The notes under the pieces: generated by a model
The model's database searches: none
Told to the model about the DNA's origin: nothing
The model's input: only the letters and a program-made list of their open reading frames with translations
Translations under genes and position numbers: made by a program
Shown: in pieces, positions 51,656 through 60,396 of the stretch
Position numbering within the stretch: the first letter of the stretch is position 1
Layout: every line of letters begins with the position of its first letter
Assembly (NCBI RefSeq): GCF_900109615.1
Contig: NZ_FOIX01000001.1
Location: 186,001-250,000, forward strand
DNA from: Kaistella antarctica
GTDB lineage: Bacteria; Bacteroidota; Bacteroidia; Flavobacteriales; Weeksellaceae
Reading direction: 5' to 3'
Length of the DNA stretch: 64,000 bases

Positions 51656-52192
51656 TTATTTCTTGGCTATTTCGCTATCTCCGACAAATTCCAGACTTAC
51701 AGAATTCATGCAGTATCTGGTGCCAGTTGGTGGCGGTCCATCATTGAAGACGTGTCCTAAATGCGAATCGCATCTTTTACAAACGACTTCAGTTCTTTCC
51801 ATGCCGAACGTAGAATCTCGGTTGTAGGCGGTGCCTTCTTTATCGGCTTCGAAGAAACTCGGCCAGCCACACGTGGACGAAAACTTGGCATCGGAGCGGA
51901 ATAAATGATTACCACAAACGATGCAGTAATATTCGCCTAATTCATCATACACATTGTATTTACCAGTGCCGGGTCTTTCAGTATCGGCTTCGCGGGCGAT
52001 AGCGTAGACCTCTGCGGGTAAGATTTTTTTCCATTCAGAATTGGGAACATTCAGTTTCGTACGATCGTTACGGGAGTAGTATGGATTGTTTTTTGTTGTG
52101 GGATTGTCCATTGAGGTTGATTTTTCGGGTTGTTTAACTTGAGAACACATTTGCAAAGACATGCAAAATAATATTGAAAGTATGATTTTCAT
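51656..52192 (-). CDS. msrB: Peptide methionine-R-sulfoxide reductase, lipoprotein form
   Basis: The 178-residue protein reduces Met-R-sulfoxide. It has a lipobox (LQMC, Cys at about residue 16) and so works in the periplasm. The two CxxC zinc pairs (CIVCGNHLF and CKRCDSHLGH) and the active Cys in GTRYCMNSVSLEF are seen. The MsrB core covers residues 55-170. Confidence 0.95.
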   Translation of the reverse strand: MKIILSILFCMSLQMCSQVKQPEKSTSMDNPTTKNNPYYSRNDRTKLNVPNSEWKKILPAEVYAIAREADTERPGTGKYNVYDELGEYYCIVCGNHLFRSDAKFSSTCGWPSFFEADKEGTAYNRDSTFGMERTEVVCKRCDSHLGHVFNDGPPPTGTRYCMNSVSLEFVGDSEIAKK

Positions 52193-52246
52193 AATGATAA
52201 TAAAACTTTTTGTTTAATGAAATCGTCTCGATTAAGTTTTGCGAGT

Positions 52247-52254
52247 CAAATTTA
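52247..52254 (-). promoter_or_regulatory. TAnnTTTG box for msrB
   Basis: Minus-strand TAAATTTG, 54 bases from the msrB ATG, one base from the opposite box at 52256. Confidence 0.45.
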
Positions 52255-52255
52255 G

Positions 52256-52263
52256 TACATTTG
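52256..52263 (+). promoter_or_regulatory. TAnnTTTG box 5 bases before the DUF445 ATG
   Basis: TACATTTG. It shows that the ATG at 52269 and not the upstream TTG at 52239 is the start. Confidence 0.6.
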
Positions 52264-52268
52264 AAATA

Positions 52269-53513
52269 ATGAACGATACAGAAAAAAAGATACAATTACG
52301 GAAATACAAAATGTTTGCCACGGGACTTTTCGTTTTGATGGCAGTTGTTTTTATCGTAACCACCATTTTAGCAAAAAATAATCCCGCGCATTGGATCGGT
52401 TATATTCGCGCCTTTTCAGAAGCTGCGATGGTAGGCGCTTTGGCAGACTGGTTTGCGGTTACGGCTCTTTTTAATTATCCACTCGGAATTAAAATCCCGC
52501 ACACCAATTTAATTGAAAACAGCAAAGAGAGAATTGGGGACAATTTGGGAAACTTCGTGGTTGAAAATTTTCTTTCTCCCCAAAACATTAGACCCTACAT
52601 TCAAAAAATAAAAGTTTCAAATTTCGTAGGAGATTGGCTCTCCAAAGAGCGCAATCAGGAAACGCTAACTAAGGAAGTGTCTAATATTGTTTTAGATATT
52701 TTGAATAAACTTGATGATACAGCCGTCGTAACTTTCATTGGTAAAAAAGCCAAAGAGATGTCTGATGATTTAAAGATTAATCAGATTATCGGGAACGGAC
52801 TGGAGTATATTCTTGATAAAAAAGATCATCAAAGATTCATCACCAATCTTTCAAAACAAATTAAAGAATATGTCCTGAATAATCAGGAGATGGTGAAGTC
52901 GAGAGTGAAAAGTGAAAGTTTCTTCTTAGTTCCGAAGTTTGTTGATGATGGTATTGCCGACAAAATAACGAAAGGTCTTTCCAAATATTTTGAAGAAGTT
53001 GAATTGAATGAAGAACATTCTTTACGAAACGAAATAACGCAAAAATTGTATTCCTTCTCGAGCGAAATTAAAACCGATGAAAAATGGGTAGAAGAGTTTC
53101 GGGAAATAAAAAACGACTTTTTAAAAGAGGAAAAAATTCATCAATACTCGACTGATATTTGGAAATCGATTAAAAAATCATTGTTGGAAGAATTGGAACA
53201 TGAAACTTCATCTTTGAAAAAATATTTACAAAGAAATCTTTCCGAACTATCCCAAAATTTAAAAACAGACGAGGTTTTACAAAATAAAATTGATCATTGG
53301 ATTCAGGTAACTGCATACAAATACATCTTGAAAAACACGCACCAATTTGGAGGTTTAATTAGTTCCACCGTCGGAACTTGGGAAGGAAAGGAGCTCAGTG
53401 AAAAGCTGGAGCTTGAAGTCGGAAAAGACTTGCAATTTATTCGTGTAAATGGAACCATCGTGGGTGGCTTGGTTGGATTGATCATATATACGATTAGTAA
53501 TTTCTTCATTTAA
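52269..53513 (+). CDS. DUF445 family membrane protein
   Basis: The 414-residue protein starts MNDTEKKIQLRKYK (the promoter box excludes the 10-residue longer start). It has an N-terminal membrane segment, the DUF445 signature GYIRAFSEAAMVGALADWFAVTALF, a long charged helical middle (residues 90-370) and a C-terminal membrane helix (GGLVGLIIYTISNFFI). Function unknown. Confidence 0.88.
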   Translation: MNDTEKKIQLRKYKMFATGLFVLMAVVFIVTTILAKNNPAHWIGYIRAFSEAAMVGALADWFAVTALFNYPLGIKIPHTNLIENSKERIGDNLGNFVVENFLSPQNIRPYIQKIKVSNFVGDWLSKERNQETLTKEVSNIVLDILNKLDDTAVVTFIGKKAKEMSDDLKINQIIGNGLEYILDKKDHQRFITNLSKQIKEYVLNNQEMVKSRVKSESFFLVPKFVDDGIADKITKGLSKYFEEVELNEEHSLRNEITQKLYSFSSEIKTDEKWVEEFREIKNDFLKEEKIHQYSTDIWKSIKKSLLEELEHETSSLKKYLQRNLSELSQNLKTDEVLQNKIDHWIQVTAYKYILKNTHQFGGLISSTVGTWEGKELSEKLELEVGKDLQFIRVNGTIVGGLVGLIIYTISNFFI

Positions 53514-53545
53514 AGTCCTAAGACAATTCTTTTCTCTTTAAAAAA

Positions 53546-54454
53546 ATGAAAAAAGCAAAGCAAAACATACCAACATTAAGTCCAGTTATTTTCAAAAAAA
53601 ATTATATTCAAAATAATACAGATGAGTTATTAAATGATGAAAATATCTCGGAGTTTTTTATTCATTCTTTCAAAGATGATGATGTGTTGCTTAACTTACC
53701 GCTGCCGCCTCATAAAAAAACGGTGAATGATTTTGTTTTTGTTTTCAAGGGTAATATGACAAAAAACTTGGGCATTGAATCATTTAACCTGAAAGAAAAT
53801 GATTTTCTATTGATCCCTAAGAATAATATCACAACAACAGAATTTGTATCAGATGATTTAGAGGGGTTTTACTGTCATTTTTCTGATGAATTTGTTGGCG
53901 CAAATTCGTTTTTAAGAAACATACATTCCCAACCCAACCGTCAGAATTACTTGCATCTTTCAGAAAGTGAAGCATCGATTATAAAAATTTTATTGACTCG
54001 TATTGTTCAATTGTATAAAGGCAGAAAAAATAATCAAAATGATTATCGCATCATTCCTTTTTACCTGTCTACGGTGTTCGCCGAATTATTCTTGAGTTTA
54101 GATCATCAGGATATTTCATCAAAAAGAAACAGTGATTTATTGATTAACTTTAAAAGTTTAGTTCATCAAAAGTTTAAACAAAATTTAACCATTAAAGAAT
54201 ATGCGTTGCTATTACATATTTCACCAAACCACCTAAACAAAAGGGTTAAGAGCGAAACTGGGAAAACGACTTCTGAAATCATAAAAGAAATTACGGTTCT
54301 TGAAGCGAAAGTATTTCTTCTTCAAACCGAGATGACCATAAAAGAAATAAGTAGCGAACTGGGTTTTAATGACGAGTCTTATTTTAGTCGTCTTTTTAGA
54401 AATGAAACGAATCATTCTCCTTCCAATTATCGTAAAATGATTGATTTATCCTAA
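53546..54454 (+). CDS. AraC-family transcriptional regulator
   Basis: The 302-residue protein has an N-terminal cupin-like sensor (FVFVFKGNMTKNLGIESFNLKENDFLLIPKN) and a C-terminal pair of HTH motifs (FKQNLTIKEYALLLHISPNHLNKRVK and MTIKEISSELGFNDESYFSRLFRNETNHSPSNYRK). It resembles the Bacteroidota AraC regulators without a known ligand. It lies 65 bases upstream of the azurin cluster, which may be its target. Confidence 0.9.
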   Translation: MKKAKQNIPTLSPVIFKKNYIQNNTDELLNDENISEFFIHSFKDDDVLLNLPLPPHKKTVNDFVFVFKGNMTKNLGIESFNLKENDFLLIPKNNITTTEFVSDDLEGFYCHFSDEFVGANSFLRNIHSQPNRQNYLHLSESEASIIKILLTRIVQLYKGRKNNQNDYRIIPFYLSTVFAELFLSLDHQDISSKRNSDLLINFKSLVHQKFKQNLTIKEYALLLHISPNHLNKRVKSETGKTTSEIIKEITVLEAKVFLLQTEMTIKEISSELGFNDESYFSRLFRNETNHSPSNYRKMIDLS

Positions 54455-54495
54455 ATTAAGCAGAAATCGTCCTCGATATTGATTGAATCGAACTT

Positions 54496-54503
54496 TAACT
54501 TTG
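54496..54503 (+). promoter_or_regulatory. TAnnTTTG box for the azurin gene
   Basis: TAACTTTG, 16 bases before ATG 54520. Confidence 0.55.
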
Positions 54504-54519
54504 CAGAAAATTAAATCAG

Positions 54520-55035
54520 ATGAACCATTTTAAATTCAAGCAGATCTTCTTACTGCTTGCAATCAGCGGAACGTTCTTCGTTTCATGTACAAAAACTCAA
54601 AAAAACGAAGCGACAGAGGAAGCACCGATTGTTGCGAATACTGAAGATCTTTCGAAACAGGATACCATAAAAATCACCCTGAATTCGAATGATAAAATGC
54701 AATACGATTTATCAGAGATTGATGTTTATGAAGGGCAAACTGTGATTTTAACATTGCACCACAAGGGCACGATGCCTAAGGCAGCAATGGGACACAATTT
54801 TGTACTTTTGACCCAAGGAACAGAAATTTCTACATTTGCCAACGACGCCGTAAAAGCCAGTGACAATGGCTACATCCCAACCGACAAGACCAATATTATC
54901 GCAAATACCGAACTGATTGGTGGTGGCGAAACTACGGAAGTAACTTTCAACGCACCAATAAAAGGAACTTATGATTTCCTGTGTTCATTCCCGGGACACT
55001 ACTCGATTATGAAAGGTAAATTCAACGTTAAATAG
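54520..55035 (+). CDS. Azurin-family cupredoxin lipoprotein
   Basis: The 171-residue protein has a lipobox (FVSC), a linker, and a cupredoxin domain at residues 45-171. The copper ligands are visible: His in AAMGHNFVLL, then Cys, His and Met in FLCSFPGHYSIMKGKF. It carries electrons in the periplasm. The redox partner may be encoded by the membrane proteins that follow within 11 and 37 bases. Confidence 0.92.
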   Translation: MNHFKFKQIFLLLAISGTFFVSCTKTQKNEATEEAPIVANTEDLSKQDTIKITLNSNDKMQYDLSEIDVYEGQTVILTLHHKGTMPKAAMGHNFVLLTQGTEISTFANDAVKASDNGYIPTDKTNIIANTELIGGGETTEVTFNAPIKGTYDFLCSFPGHYSIMKGKFNVK

Positions 55036-55045
55036 TTTTTCAACA

Positions 55046-55477
55046 ATGTATAATATCCTCAAAGAATCCCATAATGGAATTGGTATGTTTTTACTTTTCC
55101 TATTATTCATCATCATCTTATTTTTATTTGTTAAATTTTTATTCAAAAATCCTTTCAATAAATCTGCAAAAATTGCTGCCTTAATTGGATTGATTACGGT
55201 TCACCTACAAATACTCGTTGGTTTTGCACTTTATTTTTTATCACCTTTAGGAATATCAAATTTTTCCGGAGAATCGATGGGTCATCCCATATCGAGGTTC
55301 TATATTGTAGAACACCCAGTCGGAATGATCTTGGCGGCAATTCTAATTACAGTCGGTTATCGATTATCAAAGAAAACCACCTTAAGCGATAAAGCGAAAT
55401 ATGCCAGAATACTCATTTATTACACGATTGGATTTGCAATTATTGCCTATTTAATTCCGTGGTTTTTATGGTCGTAA
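55046..55477 (+). CDS. Four-helix membrane protein, possible cytochrome b-like
   Basis: The 143-residue protein has four hydrophobic segments. Conserved His residues occur in helix 2 (ITVHLQILVGF) and in EHPVGMILAA in helix 3, and could bind haem. Some relatives are annotated as cytochrome b. It is 11 bases from the azurin gene and belongs to the same operon. Confidence 0.7.
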   Translation: MYNILKESHNGIGMFLLFLLFIIILFLFVKFLFKNPFNKSAKIAALIGLITVHLQILVGFALYFLSPLGISNFSGESMGHPISRFYIVEHPVGMILAAILITVGYRLSKKTTLSDKAKYARILIYYTIGFAIIAYLIPWFLWS

Positions 55478-55513
55478 TTTGATGAAATATAAATTTAAAA
55501 TGTTTTTAGATAG

Positions 55514-55933
55514 ATGAGAGATACCATGTTAATTCTTCACCTTATTGGTTTAGCCATGGGTTTGGGAACGAGTTTCGCGCATGCATTTTTAGCCAATACG
55601 CTATCGAAATTGGAACCGAGAGAAGCAGCAAAATTTAGAACACACAGCAAAGGATTAAGTCAAATGGGAACAGTCGGAACGGTGCTTTTACTTGTTTCCG
55701 GAATCTATCTTTTAATTCCATTTTGGCCTGTCATCACAACATTGCCACTCTTAGTTTTAAAATTAGTTCTATTTGTAATTCTGGTTGTCTTGATATTTTT
55801 CATCAATCAAGGAGCAAGAAATAATTATCATAATCAAGATGTGGGAAATTTAAAAAGAATAGAATTGATGGGAAAATTCGCCATGGTTATAGGAGTTACG
55901 ATTGTTATCTTGGCGGTTAATGTATTCGAGTAA
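55514..55933 (+). CDS. Four-helix membrane protein (DUF2269/CopD-like)
   Basis: The 139-residue protein has four membrane helices. HLIGLAMGLGTSFAHAF has two His residues in the first helix. GTVLLLVSGIYLLI and FFINQGARNNYHN follow. This fits DUF2269/CopD-type small membrane proteins. It is the last gene of the azurin cluster. Confidence 0.68.
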   Translation: MRDTMLILHLIGLAMGLGTSFAHAFLANTLSKLEPREAAKFRTHSKGLSQMGTVGTVLLLVSGIYLLIPFWPVITTLPLLVLKLVLFVILVVLIFFINQGARNNYHNQDVGNLKRIELMGKFAMVIGVTIVILAVNVFE

Positions 55934-55968
55934 ACTTGATGATCTTTATTTGCAGACTTAACCTCAAT

Positions 55969-56976
55969 CTATAAACCTTCTAAAATTTTCTTATTAATGT
56001 TCGCGATTAATTCTGGTCCTTCATAAATAAATCCCGTGTAAAGTTGCACTAAACTTGCGCCGGCTTCCAGTTTTTCTAAAGCATCTTCCGCCGAATGAAT
56101 TCCACCAACACCAATTATTGGAAACGCTTTCCCACTTTTTTCAGCTAGGAACCGAATGACTTCTGTAGATCTGTTCGTTAAAGGTTTTCCCGAAAGTCCA
56201 CCAGTTTCTTTTTTATTCTCTGAATTTAAGTTCTCTCTGGAGAGCGTCGTGTTCGTTGCAATAACGCCTGCAATTTGCGTTTCTTTAATAATATCAATAA
56301 TATCTAAAAGTTGACTGTCCGTTAAATCCGGCGCAATTTTTAAAAGAATCGGTTTCGGATTTTTCTTTGTCAAATTTAATTCTTGCAAAGTTCCGAGTAA
56401 TTTTGTCAAAGGTTCTTTATCCTGAAGTTCCCGCAGATTTGGCGTATTCGGTGAACTGACATTCACAACGAAATAATCAACGTGGTCGAATAATTTTTCA
56501 AAACAAATGATATAATCTTTGACCGCATCTTCGTTGGGTGTGATTTTATTCTTTCCAATATTTCCACCGATGAGGACGTTTTTATTTTTTTTCAACCTTT
56601 CCACGGCAGCATCTGCGCCGCCATTATTAAAACCCATTCGATTGATAATCGCCGAATCTTCCTTTAAACGAAATAATCTTTTTTTCAAATTTCCATCTTG
56701 TGCTTTCGGTGTTAAGGTGCCGATTTCTATAAAGCCGAATCCCAAATCTGAAAGTTCGTTGAACATTTTTGCATCCTTGTCAAATCCTGCTGCTAACCCA
56801 ACTGGATTTTTAAATTTCAAGCCAAAAACCTCTCTTTCTAATCTTTTATCTTCAATTGGTTTCGGAAGAAAAATTTTTGTTAAAAATGGAAAATTCTTTA
56901 ATAATGAAAAAGTAAAATAATGAACTTCTTCAGGATCAAATTTAAAAAATAGAGGACGGATAATTGATTTATACAT
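55969..56976 (-). CDS. pyrD: Dihydroorotate dehydrogenase (quinone)
   Basis: The 335-residue class 2 enzyme oxidises dihydroorotate with the quinone pool in pyrimidine synthesis. The N-terminal helices ([18 protein letters not shown]) that contact the membrane are present. [33 protein letters not shown] and [14 protein letters not shown] are the conserved blocks. The Ser in VNVSSPN is the class 2 catalytic base. Confidence 0.96.
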   Translation of the reverse strand: MYKSIIRPLFFKFDPEEVHYFTFSLLKNFPFLTKIFLPKPIEDKRLEREVFGLKFKNPVGLAAGFDKDAKMFNELSDLGFGFIEIGTLTPKAQDGNLKKRLFRLKEDSAIINRMGFNNGGADAAVERLKKNKNVLIGGNIGKNKITPNEDAVKDYIICFEKLFDHVDYFVVNVSSPNTPNLRELQDKEPLTKLLGTLQELNLTKKNPKPILLKIAPDLTDSQLLDIIDIIKETQIAGVIATNTTLSRENLNSENKKETGGLSGKPLTNRSTEVIRFLAEKSGKAFPIIGVGGIHSAEDALEKLEAGASLVQLYTGFIYEGPELIANINKKILEGL

Positions 56977-56994
56977 GGGAAAATAGCTTGGTTA

Positions 56995-57002
56995 CAAAAA
57001 TA
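56995..57002 (-). promoter_or_regulatory. TAnnTTTG box for pyrD
   Basis: Minus-strand TATTTTTG, 18 bases upstream of ATG 56976. Confidence 0.6.
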
Positions 57003-57127
57003 CGCAAATTAGCACGCGAGCCGAAAACCTTTCTATAATTTATTTTAACGAACTTTTTTTTTAACCGTTATATTTGAATTTTATTTACATTCGCAACAGT
57101 TAAATAATAACGATCCAATTTGCAGCT

Positions 57128-57135
57128 TAATTTTG
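57128..57135 (+). promoter_or_regulatory. TAnnTTTG box 4 bases before ktrB ATG
   Basis: TAATTTTG. A second match TATATTTG is at 57069-57076 and would give a normal leader. Confidence 0.5.
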
Positions 57136-57139
57136 AACG

Positions 57140-58891
57140 ATGTGGAATAATAAACTTAATATTTTTTCTTTTTACACCAGCCTGATCGCTTTGGGCATTA
57201 TGATCATCGAAGCTGGATTTTTCACAGAGTTTCTTTATCGGAGCCAAATTATTTACTTTTATGATTTCAGTTTTATCCTCACGCTAGCCAATATTTTCTA
57301 TTATAATTTTTATAAAAGGAACAATGCTTTAAAGAAAATCTGGCCTTTAGAAATCATTGTCACTTTTCTGGTCATTATTTATTATCTCGCCAGATTCGAA
57401 TATAATTTTTTCGAAACCAGAAACTTTCAGTTTTTCAACGTAAGGCTTTTATATGTTTTGATTATCCTGTGTTTCATTCGGGATTTTTCGAGTTTGCGCA
57501 TTAATTTCAAAAGAACTTTTATAAATCCCGCCCAGCTTTTTATATTGAGTTTTCTTTCCATTATTTTATTGGGAGCCGCATTTCTGATGATGCCTAATGC
57601 TACTGTTAATGGAATTAAACCTTTAGACGCGCTCTTCACTGCCACCAGCGCAGTTTGCGTAACAGGACTGATTGTATTGGACACCTCAAAGGATTTTACG
57701 CTCTTTGGAAAGTTAATTATCATTACGCTCATTCAGATAGGTGGCCTGGGAATTATGACTTTCGCGAGCTATTTCAGCTACTTTTTCCGGGGCGGAGCTT
57801 CCTACGAAAACCAAATCAGTTTGGGAGAAATTACCAGTTCGGAAAAGTTAGGAGACGTTTTCAATACCCTTAAAAGAATTATAATCATTACCGCGACCAT
57901 CGAAGCTTTGGGCGCGATTATTATTTATTCGACTCTAGATCTTTCTTTATTGGGAGATTCAATTAACAAAGGAATTTTCTTCGCCATATTTCATGCCATC
58001 TCGGCTTTTTGTAATGCCGGTTTTTCCACGCTGAGCGGTAATTTATATGAACCTGGCTATAAATTTAATTATGGCTTGCATCTCATTGTGGCCACTTTAT
58101 TTATTTTCGGCGGACTCGGATTTCCTATTGTTTATAATGTGTACAAGTATGTAAAACATTTGATCAGAAATTTTTTCCAGTCTTTCTTTACCAGAGAAAA
58201 ATTTCAGTATGTGCCGTGGGTTATCAATTTAAATTCCAGAATTATCCTTGCAACTACTTTTTTTCTTTTGGTTTTTGGGACCGTGATGATCTACTTTTTT
58301 GAGCACGATGGCGCGTTGAAAAACCACTCCACTTTGGGTGCGTGGATAGAAGCTTTTTTCATCTCTGCCAATAACAGAACAGCAGGTTTTAATACCGTAG
58401 ATGTTGCTTTAATTTCTGCTCCGACCTTAATGATTTGTATGTTTTTAATGTGGGTTGGTGCCTCTCCTGCGTCAACTGGTGGTGGTATTAAAACAAGTAC
58501 ATTTGCCATTGCTACTTTAAATATCATCAGTTTGGCTAAAGGCAAAAGACGAACTGAAATTTTTCGGCGGGAGATTGGTGAACATTCTGTTAGAAGAGCT
58601 TTTGCGATTATCGCACTGTCGCTGGTGGTTCTCGGGACTGGAATCTTTTTACTGGTTATCGTAGAACCCGATAAAGATTTGATGAGCCTGGCTTTCGAAG
58701 CCTTCTCTGCTTATTCCACCGTCGGACTAAGTATCAACATTACACCTTCACTTTCGCCGGCGGGGAAATTTGTTATTATTGCTATCATGTTTATCGGACG
58801 TGTAAGTATGTTTTTTCTCTTAATCGCAGTGATGAAGAGAGAGAAGTATTACAATTACAGATATCCGAAAGAAGAAATTCTAATTAATTAA
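57140..58891 (+). CDS. ktrB: Potassium transporter TrkH/KtrB family
   Basis: The 583-residue inner-membrane protein carries K+ (with Na+) into the cell. The four pore loops show the typical Gly motifs: TSAVCVTGL, FHAISAFCNAGFST, ANNRTAGFNTVD and FSAYSTVGLSIN. About 110 additional N-terminal residues with four hydrophobic segments precede the core. The partner regulator gene follows 11 bases later. Confidence 0.93.
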   Translation: MWNNKLNIFSFYTSLIALGIMIIEAGFFTEFLYRSQIIYFYDFSFILTLANIFYYNFYKRNNALKKIWPLEIIVTFLVIIYYLARFEYNFFETRNFQFFNVRLLYVLIILCFIRDFSSLRINFKRTFINPAQLFILSFLSIILLGAAFLMMPNATVNGIKPLDALFTATSAVCVTGLIVLDTSKDFTLFGKLIIITLIQIGGLGIMTFASYFSYFFRGGASYENQISLGEITSSEKLGDVFNTLKRIIIITATIEALGAIIIYSTLDLSLLGDSINKGIFFAIFHAISAFCNAGFSTLSGNLYEPGYKFNYGLHLIVATLFIFGGLGFPIVYNVYKYVKHLIRNFFQSFFTREKFQYVPWVINLNSRIILATTFFLLVFGTVMIYFFEHDGALKNHSTLGAWIEAFFISANNRTAGFNTVDVALISAPTLMICMFLMWVGASPASTGGGIKTSTFAIATLNIISLAKGKRRTEIFRREIGEHSVRRAFAIIALSLVVLGTGIFLLVIVEPDKDLMSLAFEAFSAYSTVGLSINITPSLSPAGKFVIIAIMFIGRVSMFFLLIAVMKREKYYNYRYPKEEILIN

Positions 58892-58902
58892 AATCAAAAA
58901 AA

Positions 58903-59589
58903 ATGAAATATATCGTCATCGGTCTGGGGAATTTTGGACTTTCTTTAGCCGAAAAATTAACCAAATTAGGCAACGAAGTAATTGGCATTGATAATAGCAT
59001 GGCCAAAGTGGAAGCTGTGAAAGAGAAAATCTCCCATTCCATCCGTATGGATGCGACGGACGAATATACGATGAGTGGTTTGCCATTTAAAGACACCGAT
59101 GTTGTAATTATCGCCATTGGCGAAGATACTGGCGCTAACATTATGGCCACGGCAATGGTGAAAAAACTACATCCCAATCGGATTATCAGTCGGGCAATTA
59201 CGCCAATTCATGAAACCATTTTAGAAGCGATGGATGTGGAAACTATTATTCACCCCGAAGAAGAAAGTGCCGAACGCTGGGCGAAAAAATTATCGCTTAA
59301 AGGAATGGTGGATTCTTTTGAACTCAGCATCAATTACAGTATTGTCGAAATTGCAATTCCGGATAAATTAGTTGGGAAAACCATTGAAGGAGCTGGTTTC
59401 AGGAATAACTACAATTTGGTTTGTGTTTCTATTATTAAAAAAATAGCAGAGAAAAATCTCTTCGGAAAAACAAAACGAATTAATAAAATACAAGGAGTTG
59501 TGACGACCGATACCGTTTTAGAAAGTGCCGACATCTTGGTCATCTACGGTGAAAATGAGGACATTAAAAAGTTCATTAAAGAAAATTAA
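58903..59589 (+). CDS. ktrA: TrkA/KtrA regulatory subunit
   Basis: The 228-residue cytosolic protein has an RCK_N domain at residues 1-130, with nucleotide motif VIGLGNFGLSLAEKL and the Asp in GIDNSMAKVE, and an RCK_C domain at residues 140-226. It gates KtrB in response to nucleotides. Operon with ktrB. Confidence 0.93.
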   Translation: MKYIVIGLGNFGLSLAEKLTKLGNEVIGIDNSMAKVEAVKEKISHSIRMDATDEYTMSGLPFKDTDVVIIAIGEDTGANIMATAMVKKLHPNRIISRAITPIHETILEAMDVETIIHPEEESAERWAKKLSLKGMVDSFELSINYSIVEIAIPDKLVGKTIEGAGFRNNYNLVCVSIIKKIAEKNLFGKTKRINKIQGVVTTDTVLESADILVIYGENEDIKKFIKEN

Positions 59590-59649
59590 TTACTTTATAA
59601 AATTATATTCATTATTTCCCTAAAATTATTACTTTAGCAAAAAAAATAT

Positions 59650-60141
59650 ATGAAAAAAGTTCTCTTTTTAGGGTTGGTATTTTGTTTTCAAAGTATCTTT
59701 TCCCAAGTAAGTCTATCTGGAAACAAATTAGTAAAAGACGGCCAGACTTACAAATTCTCTCAATATGAACAAGTATTCTCAAAGGCTGAAGCTATCGAAT
59801 ATTTTAAAAAAGGAAGATCTAACAAAACCGCGGGTGATGTTATTTCAAGTATTGGTGGTTTTGGACTGGGCTTGAGCCTCGGTCTCATTATAAGTTCTCC
59901 TAAAGACCAAAATGTAAGTACTCCTAATGGTCCTGCAAATGTAAAAACTGACAATAGCGCGAGATGGGCTGTCTTAGGGGCTAGTGCTGGTGTTGCCTTA
60001 GCTTCGATTCCTTTTTACTTAGGTGCAAAGAAAAACTTTGATAAAGCGATTCAAACGGAGAACGGCGAATCAACCGCTTTTCAACCTTATTTTAAATTAG
60101 AAAATGCTGGAACAAGTTTGGCGCTGAGTTATAATTTTTAA
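59650..60141 (+). CDS. Hypothetical secreted protein
   Basis: The 163-residue protein has a signal peptide (LFLGLVFCFQSIFSQ). Gly-rich hydrophobic segments follow (SIGGFGLGLSLGLIISS and RWAVLGASAGVALASIPFYLGA), and the end SLALSYNF looks like an outer-membrane barrel terminus. It is common in Flavobacteriia without known function. A terminator follows. Confidence 0.7.
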   Translation: MKKVLFLGLVFCFQSIFSQVSLSGNKLVKDGQTYKFSQYEQVFSKAEAIEYFKKGRSNKTAGDVISSIGGFGLGLSLGLIISSPKDQNVSTPNGPANVKTDNSARWAVLGASAGVALASIPFYLGAKKNFDKAIQTENGESTAFQPYFKLENAGTSLALSYNF

Positions 60142-60163
60142 TTAGATTTCAATTAATAATAAC

Positions 60164-60196
60164 AAAGACGGAAAGTGATTTCTGTCTTTTCTTTTT
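60164..60196 (+). terminator. Terminator
   Basis: AAAGACGGAAA (60164-60174) pairs with TTTCTGTCTTT around a 4-base loop, then T-rich. Confidence 0.75.
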
Positions 60197-60245
60197 AGCT
60201 AAACTTTATTAAACAACCAAATCTAAAATAGCCCTGATCAAAACG

Positions 60246-60330
60246 GCATCCTTTTTTATTTTTCAGCTCGGGAAATGCACGGCGGAAAATAAAAAAGATA
60301 AAGGACTTCGATAAGCTCAGGATAAATTCC
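60246..60330. repeat. Imperfect hairpin / dispersed repeat-like block
   Basis: ATCCTTTTTTATTTT faces AAAATAAAAAAGATAAAGGA, with a GC-rich loop; CTTCGATAAGCTCAGGATAA follows. I recall similar blocks as dispersed repeats in related genomes. Confidence 0.45.
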
Positions 60331-60370
60331 ACGAAGGTTTCTGGCTCTTAAAAATTAGTTTTAAATTCCT

Positions 60371-60378
60371 TATTTTTG
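60371..60378 (+). promoter_or_regulatory. TAnnTTTG box for glyS
   Basis: TATTTTTG, 18 bases before ATG 60397. Confidence 0.6.
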
Positions 60379-60396
60379 CACAAATTCTAAACAACA

